Shown here piece by piece: positions 33,901-42,099 of a stretch of DNA of 64,000 nt (position 1 is its first letter; each line of letters begins with the position of its first letter). The translations under genes and the position numbers were made by a program. Source of the stretch: Paraburkholderia polaris (GTDB lineage Bacteria > Pseudomonadota > Gammaproteobacteria > Burkholderiales > Burkholderiaceae); assembly GCF_012927345.1 (NCBI RefSeq), contig NZ_JABBGJ010000004.1:124001-188000 (forward strand). Direction: 5' to 3'. The notes under the pieces were generated by a model, which was given only the letters and a program-made list of their open reading frames with translations, did no database searches and was not told the DNA's origin.

Positions 33901-35327
33901 GCGTGGCCTCCTTTACGACTGGACGGCCGGGACGGGCTGGATGTGTTGACCAGCGGCTCGATCTCGTCCGGGCCGAAGAAGAAGCGATGGCCGGGCATGC
34001 GCTGCATGCCGAAGTCTTTGCCGGGGTCGTCGTCGACTGTCACGGCAACGTGCACATGATCGTCGAAATCGCGCTCGATCGATTCGATCGTGGCAACCAT
34101 GCCGCTCAGCGCGATATCGAAGATGTCCGCGCGACCGCGTGGGTGCAAGCGCACCTGATCGCCGATCCGAATCTCGACGCCCGCCACCCGCACGCAAGCA
34201 AGATGAGGCCGCGCGTCGAGCTCCGCCCAGGGCGACACCGGCATGGTGGGCGCTTCGAGTGGTGAAAATGCGTCAACGCCTGCCCCGTCGAGTGCGCGCA
34301 CCTGGCGTAAGGTGCCATGCAGCTTCTCCATCTGCTCGGCGCCGAGACTTTCGGTGCGTGCAAGCAAGGCACGCGCGCGCTCGTCCGTTGCAATCATTTC
34401 GCGCTTTTCGTCGTCGGTCATGGTGAGAATGCGCAGCGTAAGAATCTCGTCGATCTCCGTGGAGTCGAATAGGTCGCCGGCGCTTTCAGGTGCAATCTGC
34501 GGGAAATCGTAGAGAATGATCGGCGAGGCAAGCATCGTGTCGGGCTGCTGCTCATCGCCCACCAATACCGGCCACACGCCGATATTGCGGCTCGCAGCAG
34601 CGACCTCGACCAGTTCGGTGGGCGGATCGATCGACGAGATCCACGTGCCGCCTTCGATGGTCAGCACCGTATGACAGGACACCAGCGCATACAGCGAAGC
34701 CGCATCGCGCTTCAGGCTGCCGGGGTCGTCGAGCGGCGTCTCGTTGACGATGCGCACCGTCAACCGATACACCCCGGCCGCCACGCTAGCGGCGCTCAAT
34801 TCGACGTGGCCTTGCAGCGAGGCCCGGGTACGGCGCAGCGCGCCACGCAGCGCGCCCAGCTTGTCAGCGAGCGGTTCGAGTTCACAGGTAGCGTCGAACG
34901 AAAACGCAATTTGCAGCGGTGCGGCAAGCAATTCGCCAATCACTAAAACCGGCACAGCGATGTGCCGCTCGGCCGCTTCCTGCCATGGGGTGTAACGCCG
35001 TTCGTCGATGTCGAGCACGGGCACGGTGCGCCAGGCCGGCTCACCCGACTCCGGCCGCGCGGCGGCATCGTCGGCCACGTCGAGCACCATTCGCTCGATC
35101 ACCTGCAGAAAACCGGGCCGCACGGCCACGCGGGTGCGCGGGTCGCCACGCAGCAGACACTCGGTCTGCGTCACCCACGGATCGCTGCCGGATGCCTCGG
35201 CATAAGCGCGCGGATACACGCCGCCGAAGGTCCAGCGTTGCCGGTTCTTGACCGAGGTCGGCCGGTACGGATACAGCATGTAGCCCTCGTACAGCACCGC
35301 CTGAACCACACTTTCGACCGCGTTCAC
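33897..35327 (-). CDS. Conserved protein of group 1h hydrogenase clusters, function unknown
   Basis: A 476-residue soluble protein with no catalytic motif that I recognise. The start region (VVQAVLYEGYMLYPYRPTSVKN, of which YEGYMLYPYRP is the core) and a later WTFGGVYPRAYAE are marks I associate with hydrogenase-linked proteins of Actinobacteria. The C-terminal part (IRIGDQVRLHPRGRADIFD) looks like a small beta-barrel. No cysteine clusters or membrane helices are seen. It overlaps both neighbours by four bases (ATGA), so it is made in step with the endopeptidase and the DUF6084-like protein. Confidence 0.75.
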   Translation of the reverse strand: MNAVESVVQAVLYEGYMLYPYRPTSVKNRQRWTFGGVYPRAYAEASGSDPWVTQTECLLRGDPRTRVAVRPGFLQVIERMVLDVADDAAARPESGEPAWRTVPVLDIDERRYTPWQEAAERHIAVPVLVIGELLAAPLQIAFSFDATCELEPLADKLGALRGALRRTRASLQGHVELSAASVAAGVYRLTVRIVNETPLDDPGSLKRDAASLYALVSCHTVLTIEGGTWISSIDPPTELVEVAAASRNIGVWPVLVGDEQQPDTMLASPIILYDFPQIAPESAGDLFDSTEIDEILTLRILTMTDDEKREMIATDERARALLARTESLGAEQMEKLHGTLRQVRALDGAGVDAFSPLEAPTMPVSPWAELDARPHLACVRVAGVEIRIGDQVRLHPRGRADIFDIALSGMVATIESIERDFDDHVHVAVTVDDDPGKDFGMQRMPGHRFFFGPDEIEPLVNTSSPSRPSSRKGGHA

Positions 35328-35971
35328 GATATGTCCTCCTCGAGGCCGTCGAGCAGGCTCGTCACCGCCTGCTCCCAGCTCGTGAGACCCCGTCTGCTTT
35401 TGTAACGCGAGAGGCGATCGAACACATCACGGTGCAAACACAGCCACGTACCGTTCGGGTAGTAGCGGGTCATCATGTCGCGCCATAGCGTAACCGGTAG
35501 CCGGTACGCCGCTTCCTTGTGCCACGGAATCGGTGCGGCCTGCAACGCGCCGTCGGCCTCGCGATAGAACACCGTGCCGCTGAATTGCAGCATCAGCGGA
35601 ATCTCGCCTTCTTCGAGGCCGTGAAAATATTTGGTTGCGGCGACATTGAAATCGTAGCTGCACGGCACTGGCAAATCGAGCATGTATTCGCCCGTGAACG
35701 GTGGCGCGATCGCCGTCGTATGAGCCCACAGCAGCGTGCGCAGCGTTTCACCCCAACGCGGCGGCGAGCCGAACAGGTCCTCGAGTCCGTATTGTTCGGC
35801 GGGCGCGTAGCGGCGCCTGGTCGCTTCTATCTGAATCTGGCATTGCAGGGTAATGCTGGCGATCTCTTCCTGCACTGGCGTATTGACGATACGCAGCCGG
35901 AACGTCAGCAGCGGCGCTGCGGCGAACGGCACGACTTCCGCCGACTCGACAGTGAACTCGAGATCAGGCAT
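35324..35971 (-). CDS. DUF6084-like hydrogenase-cluster protein
   Basis: A 215-residue protein rich in beta strands: MPDLEFTVESAEVVPFAAAP at the N-terminus, FRLRIVNTPVQEEIASITLQ as a likely immunoglobulin-like sandwich, and a C-terminal TRYYPNGTWLCLHRDVFDRL. The ATG at 35971 (GGAGGG upstream) was chosen over an earlier start at 35998. It overlaps the preceding gene by eight bases. Such proteins accompany group 1h hydrogenases; no activity is established. Confidence 0.72.
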   Translation of the reverse strand: MPDLEFTVESAEVVPFAAAPLLTFRLRIVNTPVQEEIASITLQCQIQIEATRRRYAPAEQYGLEDLFGSPPRWGETLRTLLWAHTTAIAPPFTGEYMLDLPVPCSYDFNVAATKYFHGLEEGEIPLMLQFSGTVFYREADGALQAAPIPWHKEAAYRLPVTLWRDMMTRYYPNGTWLCLHRDVFDRLSRYKSRRGLTSWEQAVTSLLDGLEEDIS

Positions 35972-36599
35972 GGAGCAAGCCCTCCGGCACCCGGCCATGG
36001 GTCTTCAATGCGGCGAAGAAACGATGAATCGAATCCCACGCCTCCCGGCCGCCAGACAGTCCGCGCCAACGTGCGCGAATTACGCCGGTCAGTGCGTAAC
36101 ACTGGTCGATCGGCACGCGGTAATAATCGCGCGCACCTTCGCTGCGATTGACCAGCAGCGCTTCGACGTCGGGTTGCAGTTGCGCGAGCAACGGATTCTC
36201 GGCGACCAGTTCGTCCCACGCCTGCAACTCCAGCAGCGATTGCGTGCCACCGGCGGGTCCGGGATACAGCGCGATGACACGCTGTGCCTGGCTGTCGTGA
36301 AAGAAGAAAGCGATATCGATGGGAATGGCCAACGCGTCCCATTGCGCGTCGCTCATGCGGAAACCGGCGAGATAATGCGCGTCGCGCGGCACCGGACGAT
36401 AGCGCGCATTCTGCTGACTGCCGAACAGCAGCGCGCACGCTCGGCAACAGCAAAAGAGCTGCCGCCTGGCGGTTTCGAACAGATGCGGATGATCGGATAG
36501 AAGCGGCAGGCCGCACAACTCGCACTGCATGTCGTCGGCTTTGCGCACGAAATAGCGCAGCCGCGCGACCCAGCCGCGTGTCGTGACGGCGGGTGTCAT
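35964..36599 (-). CDS. DUF5947-like Cys-rich hydrogenase-cluster protein
   Basis: A 211-residue protein with a compact N-terminal metal site: C26 and C29 in CELCG, then C50, C51, C52 and C55 in CCCRAC, with H37 and H39 between. The pattern recalls a rubredoxin or zinc ribbon. The rest (MSDAQWDALAIPIDIAFFFH, then VIRARWRGLSGGREAWDSI) is of unknown function. Position right after the NifU-like gene suggests a role in cluster assembly or electron transfer. It overlaps both neighbours. Confidence 0.72.
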   Translation of the reverse strand: MTPAVTTRGWVARLRYFVRKADDMQCELCGLPLLSDHPHLFETARRQLFCCCRACALLFGSQQNARYRPVPRDAHYLAGFRMSDAQWDALAIPIDIAFFFHDSQAQRVIALYPGPAGGTQSLLELQAWDELVAENPLLAQLQPDVEALLVNRSEGARDYYRVPIDQCYALTGVIRARWRGLSGGREAWDSIHRFFAALKTHGRVPEGLLHA

Positions 36600-37198
36600 T
36601 GCGCGCCGGCCTCGGTCCGGCTTGCTACCTCGCTTGCTGCGTCGCTTGCTGCGTCACTTGCTGCCCGGGTGCGATGCGGCACAAAGCGCAGTTCATGCAC
36701 ATTGACGTCCGGCAGACCCACGATCTCGACGCTCATTGCTTCTGGCGCCGCTTCGAAGATCGCGCGTTCGATTTCCTGCTGCAATTCGCCCACGGAGTTG
36801 TGTTTTCCTTGCAGGCGGCCGGCCACACGCACACGCACGGCTTCTTCCGCGGCGTCGAGCAGTTCGATCTGGATGCCCTGTGCGCCAAGCAACGGCCGCA
36901 TTTTTTCGACCGCACGCGACACGCGCGTCGGCAGATCCTGCGGATGCAAACCGTGCAAAAGCAGCAATGCCGACACGCCGGCATCGCGCTCGAACGCCGC
37001 GAGCATCGCATCGTCCATCGCGCCCGCCTCCGACACGATCTCCATCAGTCGTGAGAGTCCGTTCGTATGCAGATCGAGGACGACCTGCAGCAGTTCTTTG
37101 GCAGGCTCACGCGCGCGCGGATCGTCGAGCGCTTCCAGCGCCGCAATCAGTTCGTCGATGCGGCGTTGCTGCGCGACGACCGCGCTCTCGTTGCTCAC
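36596..37198 (-). CDS. NifU-like domain protein lacking the Fe-S cysteines
   Basis: A 200-residue protein with a helical N-terminal half (RRIDELIAALEALDDPRARE, then LLLLHGLHPQDLPTRV) and a C-terminal NifU/Nfu-like fold (IQIELLDAAEEAVRVRVAG, then ERAIFEAAPEAMSVEIVG). Where Nfu proteins have the CxxC that carries a 4Fe-4S cluster, this one reads GRLQGKHNSVGEL, with no cysteine. The start is a GTG at 37198 that overlaps the large-subunit stop (GTGA), with GGGAG before it. A scaffold for metal transfer without its own cluster, or a structural partner, is possible. Confidence 0.8.
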   Translation of the reverse strand: MSNESAVVAQQRRIDELIAALEALDDPRAREPAKELLQVVLDLHTNGLSRLMEIVSEAGAMDDAMLAAFERDAGVSALLLLHGLHPQDLPTRVSRAVEKMRPLLGAQGIQIELLDAAEEAVRVRVAGRLQGKHNSVGELQQEIERAIFEAAPEAMSVEIVGLPDVNVHELRFVPHRTRAASDAASDAASEVASRTEAGAQ

Positions 37199-39009
37199 TT
37201 GTGCGCTCCCTGCATCACGCCAAAGGTTGGCGAGTGCGACGTATCGATCGTCTTGCCATTGCCGACATACATATGCACGCCGCACGGCAGACACGGGTCG
37301 AAGCTGCGCACCGCGCGCATGATGTCGATGCCCTTGAATTTGTCCGGGCCGTTCTCTTCAAAGATCGGCGTGTTCTGCACCGCGTCTTCATAGGGCCCAG
37401 GCGTGCCGTAGATATCACGCGGATTGGCGTTCCACGGCGTAGGCGGATACGGGTGATAGTTGGCGATCTTGCCGTCGCGGATCACGAGGTGGTGCGAGAG
37501 CACGCCGCGCACCGCTTCATGGAAACCGCAGCCAATGCCCTCTTCCGGCACCTTGAAGTCGCTGAACGTGCGGGTGCGTCCCGCGTGCAACTCGGCCAGC
37601 GCCTGTTCGGCAAAGTACAAAGCCGCAGCCGCCGAATACGCCTGAAAATACGTGCGCGCGCGATCGCGTTCGAGCGCATTGCTCCACTTCGGGATCTTCC
37701 ATTCGAATTCAACTTCCGGCTTGAGCGCGGTCTTCGGCAAATAGATCTTCACGCTGTGGCCGGTCGCCTTGATGTAACCGATATCGACCAGGCCCGCCAA
37801 CGCGGTGGCCCACAAGCGTGCGATCGGTCCGCCGCCAGTATCGAGCGCAAGATGATCGCCGGTGCGCTTGTCGAGCCAGCGCGGCGACATCACCCACGTG
37901 TAGTTGCCGTCGAATTTGCGCTTCTGTGGACGCGGCAACGTGGTCTGATTCCACGGATGCTTGCGGTCCACCGGATTGCCGAGCGGATCCTGCTTGACGA
38001 AGGTTTCTTCGTGATCCCAGTCGTCGTAATAGGAACTGCCCAGCAGGATGCGGATATTCAGATTGATATCGACGAGATCGGTCGTCACCAGTTCGCCGTC
38101 CACCACCACGCCGGGTGTGACGAACATGCCGCGGCCCCATTGCGTCATCGAGTTGTAGCTGTAGTCGCACACGTTCGGGTCCTGGAACGAGCCCCAGCAA
38201 CCGAGCAGAATGCGGCGCCGGCCGACTTCTTCGTAACCCGGTAGTGCTTCATAGAAGAAGTCGAACAGATCGTCATGCAGCGGCACGACCTTCTTCATGA
38301 ATTCAACGTACTTCATCAGACGAGTGATGTAATCCGTGAATAGCTGAATAGTCGGCACCGTGCCCACGCCGCCGGGATACAGCGTCGAAGGATGCACATG
38401 ACGCCCTTCCATCAGGCAGAACATCTCGCGCGTATAGCGGCTGACCATCAAGGTCTCGCGATAGAACTCGCCGGTGAACGGATTGAGCGCGGTCATGATG
38501 TCCGCGATGGTTTTGTAGCCGTGCTTGTCAGCATTCGGCGCGGGCGTTTTCTGCGCCTTGTCCCACACACCCGGATTGGTTTCCTTGACCATTCTCTCGC
38601 AGAAATCCACCCCCACCAGGTTGTCCTGGAAGATGTTGTGGTCGAACATGTATTCGGCCGCTTCGCCCAGATTGACGATCCATTCGGCAATCGCCGGCGG
38701 CTTCACGCCGTACGCCATGTTCTGCGCATACACCGAACAGGTCGCATGATTGTCGCCGCAGATCCCGCAGATGCGGCTCGTGATGAAGTGCGCGTCGCGC
38801 GGGTCTTTGCCCTTCATGAAAATGCTGTAGCCACGAAAGATCGATGACGTGCTGTAGCACTCCGCCACGCGGCGGTTCGCAAAATCGATCTTGGTGTAAA
38901 TCCCCAGACTGCCGACGATCCGTGTAATCGGATCCCAATTCATTTCGACCAGCTTGCCCGGCGCTGCCTGGGTGCTTGTGGTCGCTTCAGGTGCGGTACT
39001 AACGGCCAT
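37195..39009 (-). CDS. hhyL: Group 1h [NiFe] hydrogenase large subunit
   Basis: A 604-residue catalytic subunit. Active-site cysteines are in RICGICG (C81 and C84) and DPCLPCGVH (C573 and C576), with the cleavage site after H579 leaving a 25-residue tail. The overall sequence and the C-terminal context FDPCLPCGVHMYVG fit the actinobacterial-type group known from Cupriavidus and Streptomyces. It oxidises H2; members of this group work in air and many scavenge trace H2. It follows the small-subunit gene by 48 bp and is the second gene of the operon. The symbol follows usage in Actinobacteria. Confidence 0.94.
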   Translation of the reverse strand: MAVSTAPEATTSTQAAPGKLVEMNWDPITRIVGSLGIYTKIDFANRRVAECYSTSSIFRGYSIFMKGKDPRDAHFITSRICGICGDNHATCSVYAQNMAYGVKPPAIAEWIVNLGEAAEYMFDHNIFQDNLVGVDFCERMVKETNPGVWDKAQKTPAPNADKHGYKTIADIMTALNPFTGEFYRETLMVSRYTREMFCLMEGRHVHPSTLYPGGVGTVPTIQLFTDYITRLMKYVEFMKKVVPLHDDLFDFFYEALPGYEEVGRRRILLGCWGSFQDPNVCDYSYNSMTQWGRGMFVTPGVVVDGELVTTDLVDINLNIRILLGSSYYDDWDHEETFVKQDPLGNPVDRKHPWNQTTLPRPQKRKFDGNYTWVMSPRWLDKRTGDHLALDTGGGPIARLWATALAGLVDIGYIKATGHSVKIYLPKTALKPEVEFEWKIPKWSNALERDRARTYFQAYSAAAALYFAEQALAELHAGRTRTFSDFKVPEEGIGCGFHEAVRGVLSHHLVIRDGKIANYHPYPPTPWNANPRDIYGTPGPYEDAVQNTPIFEENGPDKFKGIDIMRAVRSFDPCLPCGVHMYVGNGKTIDTSHSPTFGVMQGAHK

Positions 39010-39057
39010 GACCTTCTCCCTGCTGACAAGTCGAATCCCGCCAACTACGCCGCCAGC

Positions 39058-40116
39058 TCAGCGACTGTAGCCGGTGGTGAGTTTCGAACCGTTGTGACGC
39101 CATTTCGGCTCGTCGTTGAGCGTGTTGTTGGTCAGCTTACGCAGGCTGCGAATCAGCGGACCATAGCTCTTGATGAGATTCGACGACAGCACCGCTCCGG
39201 GCGGCTCATCCATGAACGGCATGAACTTGTCGGGAAAGCCCGGCATCGTGCAGCCGATGCAGATACCTCCCACATTCGGACAACCGCCAATGCCCGCCAT
39301 CCAGCCGCGCTTGGGCACGTTGCATTGCACGACAGGCCCCCAGCAACCCAGCTTGACGATGCAATTCGGGCTGCCGTATTCGGTGGCGAAGACCGCCTGT
39401 TCGTAGGAGCCCGCGCGATCGCAACCGTCGTGAACGGTGCGAGTAAACAGCCACTTCGGGCGCAACGCGTCGTCGAGTGGAATCATCGGCGCGAGGCCCG
39501 CCAACTGATAGAGCAGGTAGAGCAGCGTCTCCATGAAGTTGTCCGGCTGCACCGGGCACCCTGGCACGTTGACGATCGGCAGGCCCGCTTTCGATTTCCA
39601 GTCCCAGCCAAGATAATCGGCGAGGCCCATGCAGCCGGTCGGATTGCCTTCCATTGCGTGAATGCCGCCGTAGGTCGCGCAGGTGCCCGCGCCGACTACC
39701 GCCAGCGCACGCGGCGCGAGCCGGTCGAGCCATTGCGGAATCGTGATCGGTTCCTGCGTATCGGGGTCGGTGCCTAATGCGGCCCAATATCCCTCGCGAT
39801 TGATACGCTCGTTTGGAATCGAGCCTTCCATCACCAGCACGAAGTTCTCAAGCTCGCCACGCGCGGCCTGGTGAAACGGCTTGAGAAACTCGTCGCCGTT
39901 TTCATACGCCAGTACGGGGTTATGCAAATGCACCTTCGGTAGCCCAGGAATCGCACCGAGAATCACGTCCTCGATGCTCGGCTGAGTCGCTGCGGTAATC
40001 GATACCGAATCGCCGTCGCAGCCGAGGCCCGCGGTGATCCAGATGATGTGCACTTCCTTGAGAGCCGGCGCGTGCTGAGTCTTGCGCCCATAAGGGACGT
40101 TGTCTGCTTCTGCCAT
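39058..40116 (-). CDS. hhyS: Group 1h [NiFe] hydrogenase small subunit
   Basis: A 352-residue electron-transfer subunit with three Fe-S clusters. The proximal-cluster motif is LGCDGDS: where most enzymes have C-x-x-C, C33 is followed by D36, the 3Cys-1Asp ligation described for the Cupriavidus actinobacterial-type hydrogenase. Other cluster cysteines are in GTCATYGG, PGCPVQP, HDGCDR, LGCWGP, GGCPNVGG and GICIGC. There is no Tat signal and no membrane helix, so it acts in the cytoplasm. The ATG at 40116 has GGAGAC upstream; a GTG at 40131 is an alternative. It is the first structural gene. Confidence 0.94.
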   Translation of the reverse strand: MAEADNVPYGRKTQHAPALKEVHIIWITAGLGCDGDSVSITAATQPSIEDVILGAIPGLPKVHLHNPVLAYENGDEFLKPFHQAARGELENFVLVMEGSIPNERINREGYWAALGTDPDTQEPITIPQWLDRLAPRALAVVGAGTCATYGGIHAMEGNPTGCMGLADYLGWDWKSKAGLPIVNVPGCPVQPDNFMETLLYLLYQLAGLAPMIPLDDALRPKWLFTRTVHDGCDRAGSYEQAVFATEYGSPNCIVKLGCWGPVVQCNVPKRGWMAGIGGCPNVGGICIGCTMPGFPDKFMPFMDEPPGAVLSSNLIKSYGPLIRSLRKLTNNTLNDEPKWRHNGSKLTTGYSR

Positions 40117-40489
40117 GATGTGTGTCTCCACTGCGAACCACGTTCTTTTTTGTCAGCAAAGATACGTGGCGAGTGCCGCACGGCAGTCACGTGTCCAGCA
40201 ATCAATCCGCAAAAATTTCCGCATAGCGCGGCTAAAAGGATCGGATTTGCTGCATGTTTTAGTTTGAATGGTGCCCACCGTGATGAGCCCGAAAAACTTT
40301 TTCGAGTATAGTTCAGCGATGCGAAATAACCCAGTTTCGGTAACTTACTCACGAAACATGGGGCAGCGTATTGGGCCGATAAGGACCCGATGAGCGCATC
40401 CTCTGTAATTCTCTGACAATAGCCCTTAAGGGTTTATGCCGTTGCCCGCGTAAGCGCCACCAGTCGCAATCGTTGACGTCCTGCAACGA
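40117..40489. promoter_or_regulatory. Upstream region of the hydrogenase operon with a 15-bp palindrome
   Basis: This 373-bp gap has no gene. It must hold the promoter for the hydrogenase operon. A perfect palindrome CGAAAAACTTTTTCG lies at 40290-40304, 174 bp upstream of hhyS. No convincing sigma-54 -24/-12 element was found. A lone CCCTTAAGGG occurs near 40420. Confidence 0.45.
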
Positions 40490-41545
40490 TCACGAACGAA
40501 TCTCGAGTTCTTCGAATCGCATCCACTTGTAAACCGCGACTGACAATAACCAGCCAGCCAGAAATACACCGATGATCGCGTAGCCGATCATGCCGAAGTT
40601 GTCATTCAGACTGCCCAGCGCCTGCCAGAATCCGCCACTCAGATGCAGCTTGTCAGCCAGTAAGCCGAGGCCTTCTATCCCGCCGACAAGGAGCGCGACG
40701 AGCACCGAGATCGTCGTGATGGTGATGTTGTAATAGAGCTTGCGGACCGGCTTCACGAAGGCCCAACCATAAGCGCCCAGCATCAGGATGCTGTCGGTGG
40801 TGTCGATCAGTGTCATGCCGGCCATGAACAACACCGGAAACACCAGAATCGACCAGATCGACATGCCTTGCGCGGCGCCGGCAGCGGATATGCCGAGCAG
40901 CCCGACTTCCGTTGCGGTATCGAAACCGAGCCCGAACAGGAAGCCGAGTGGGTACATGTGCCAGCTTCTGCTGATCAGGTTAAATAGCGGCCGGAAAATA
41001 CGCGCGAGAAAGCCGCGATCGGCGAGCAGCATGTCGAGATCTTCATCGACGTAGGGCTCGCCTCGGCGTACGCGCCGAAAAGCGCGCAGCACCGAGCGCA
41101 GCACGATCAGATTCATGAGTGCAATGGCAAACAGGAAGAACGTCGACACGAGCGTGCCGATCACGGCGCCCACTTCCTTGAAACCACTCATCCGGCTTTG
41201 CAACGCCATGGCGGTCGCCGCAATGCCGATCGTCGCCAGGACGACGATGGTGGAATGTCCGAGCGAGAACATCAGCCCCACCGTCACCGGCCGCTGGCCG
41301 GACTGCATCAGCTTGCGCGTGACGTTGTCGATGGCCGCGATATGATCGGCGTCCACCGCATGCCTCAGGCCAAACGAGTAAGCAAGCAGGCAGGAACCCA
41401 TCAGCAGCGGGTAGCCGCGAAACGCCACGAAGGCCGCTACCCATGCCGCGATATTGAAAGTAAGTAATAACGCGTAGAGCCACGCGATCTGCCGGCGCTG
41501 ATGGCCGTTTTCCTCGCCGAGGAGCGCCTTCACAAACTCCGTCAT
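40490..41545 (-). CDS. Nickel/cobalt transporter, NiCoT family (HoxN/NixA)
   Basis: A 351-residue inner-membrane permease. The signature HAVDADHIAAIDN lies in the second helix (RHAVDADHIAAIDNVTRK) and LGHSTIVV plus LGFDTATEVGLL are the other conserved blocks. About eight hydrophobic segments are present. The ATG at 41545 has GGGAGAG before it; an earlier start at 41590 adds a non-hydrophobic leader. It lies upstream of the hydrogenase operon on the same strand (373-bp gap), and its likely job is nickel supply for the hydrogenase. Confidence 0.93.
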   Translation of the reverse strand: MTEFVKALLGEENGHQRRQIAWLYALLLTFNIAAWVAAFVAFRGYPLLMGSCLLAYSFGLRHAVDADHIAAIDNVTRKLMQSGQRPVTVGLMFSLGHSTIVVLATIGIAATAMALQSRMSGFKEVGAVIGTLVSTFFLFAIALMNLIVLRSVLRAFRRVRRGEPYVDEDLDMLLADRGFLARIFRPLFNLISRSWHMYPLGFLFGLGFDTATEVGLLGISAAGAAQGMSIWSILVFPVLFMAGMTLIDTTDSILMLGAYGWAFVKPVRKLYYNITITTISVLVALLVGGIEGLGLLADKLHLSGGFWQALGSLNDNFGMIGYAIIGVFLAGWLLSVAVYKWMRFEELEIRS

Positions 41546-41703
41546 GGGTTCTCTCCCGGGAGGCAAAGGGCTGCTGCATTGCACAGCCAAGCGCTCAATG
41601 CCTGCAATCGATGATAGTACTTTTCACGTGCAAACGATTTCCCGCGAGATCGGACACGCTGCGCCATCGTTCTCCCGATGACGCAGCGCATCATTGCTTC
41701 TGA

Positions 41704-42084
41704 CTACTTCACATCGAACGCGTAGTCGCCGTGCGTGCGATGCCCATCGTCCGCCACGGCCACCCAGTGCACGGTGTAATGACCGGCCGCGAGCGGCGGC
41801 AACGGCACTGCCATTGCCGCCGTCTGATGGGCGTCGACTGCGGATTTCTCCGTGTTGACCTGCTTGCCGCTCGCGTCAGTCACAGTCAGCGAGCTGAACG
41901 ACGGCTCGAGCGGCCCGTCGAACGTCACGCGGACCTGCGCAGGCGACGCCACCGTCGCACCCGCGCCTGGCTCCTGCTTCTGCGGAAACACATGCGCAAA
42001 AGCGGCGCTGGCGAAAGCGAGCCCGGCAATCAGCAACGGCAATTTCGCCGCGTCACGCATCCACCCCTGTCGATCGTTCTTCAT
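41704..42084 (-). CDS. CopC-domain periplasmic protein
   Basis: A 126-residue exported protein. A signal peptide (LLIAGLAFASAAFA) leads to mature HVFPQKQEPGAGATV; the amino-terminal histidine is the copper ligand in CopC proteins, and the domain ends DDGHRTHGDYAFDVK with more histidines. The ATG at 42084 has AGGAG seven bases ahead. It lies 15 bp after the outer-membrane-like gene and probably shares its transcript. Copper binding in the periplasm is expected from the family. Confidence 0.87.
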   Translation of the reverse strand: MKNDRQGWMRDAAKLPLLIAGLAFASAAFAHVFPQKQEPGAGATVASPAQVRVTFDGPLEPSFSSLTVTDASGKQVNTEKSAVDAHQTAAMAVPLPPLAAGHYTVHWVAVADDGHRTHGDYAFDVK

Positions 42085-42099
42085 CACTTGGCTCCTGTG

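Noticed and set aside
40415..40430. CCCTTAAGGG as another PmrA-type box
   Set aside because: Only one CTTAAG half-site; no second half at N5 and no -10 at the expected distance.
40117..40489. Sigma-54 promoter for the hydrogenase operon
   Set aside because: A GG-N10-GC pair exists on the minus strand near 40180-40200 (TGGACACGTGACTGCC) but matches the consensus at only about 7 of 12 positions.
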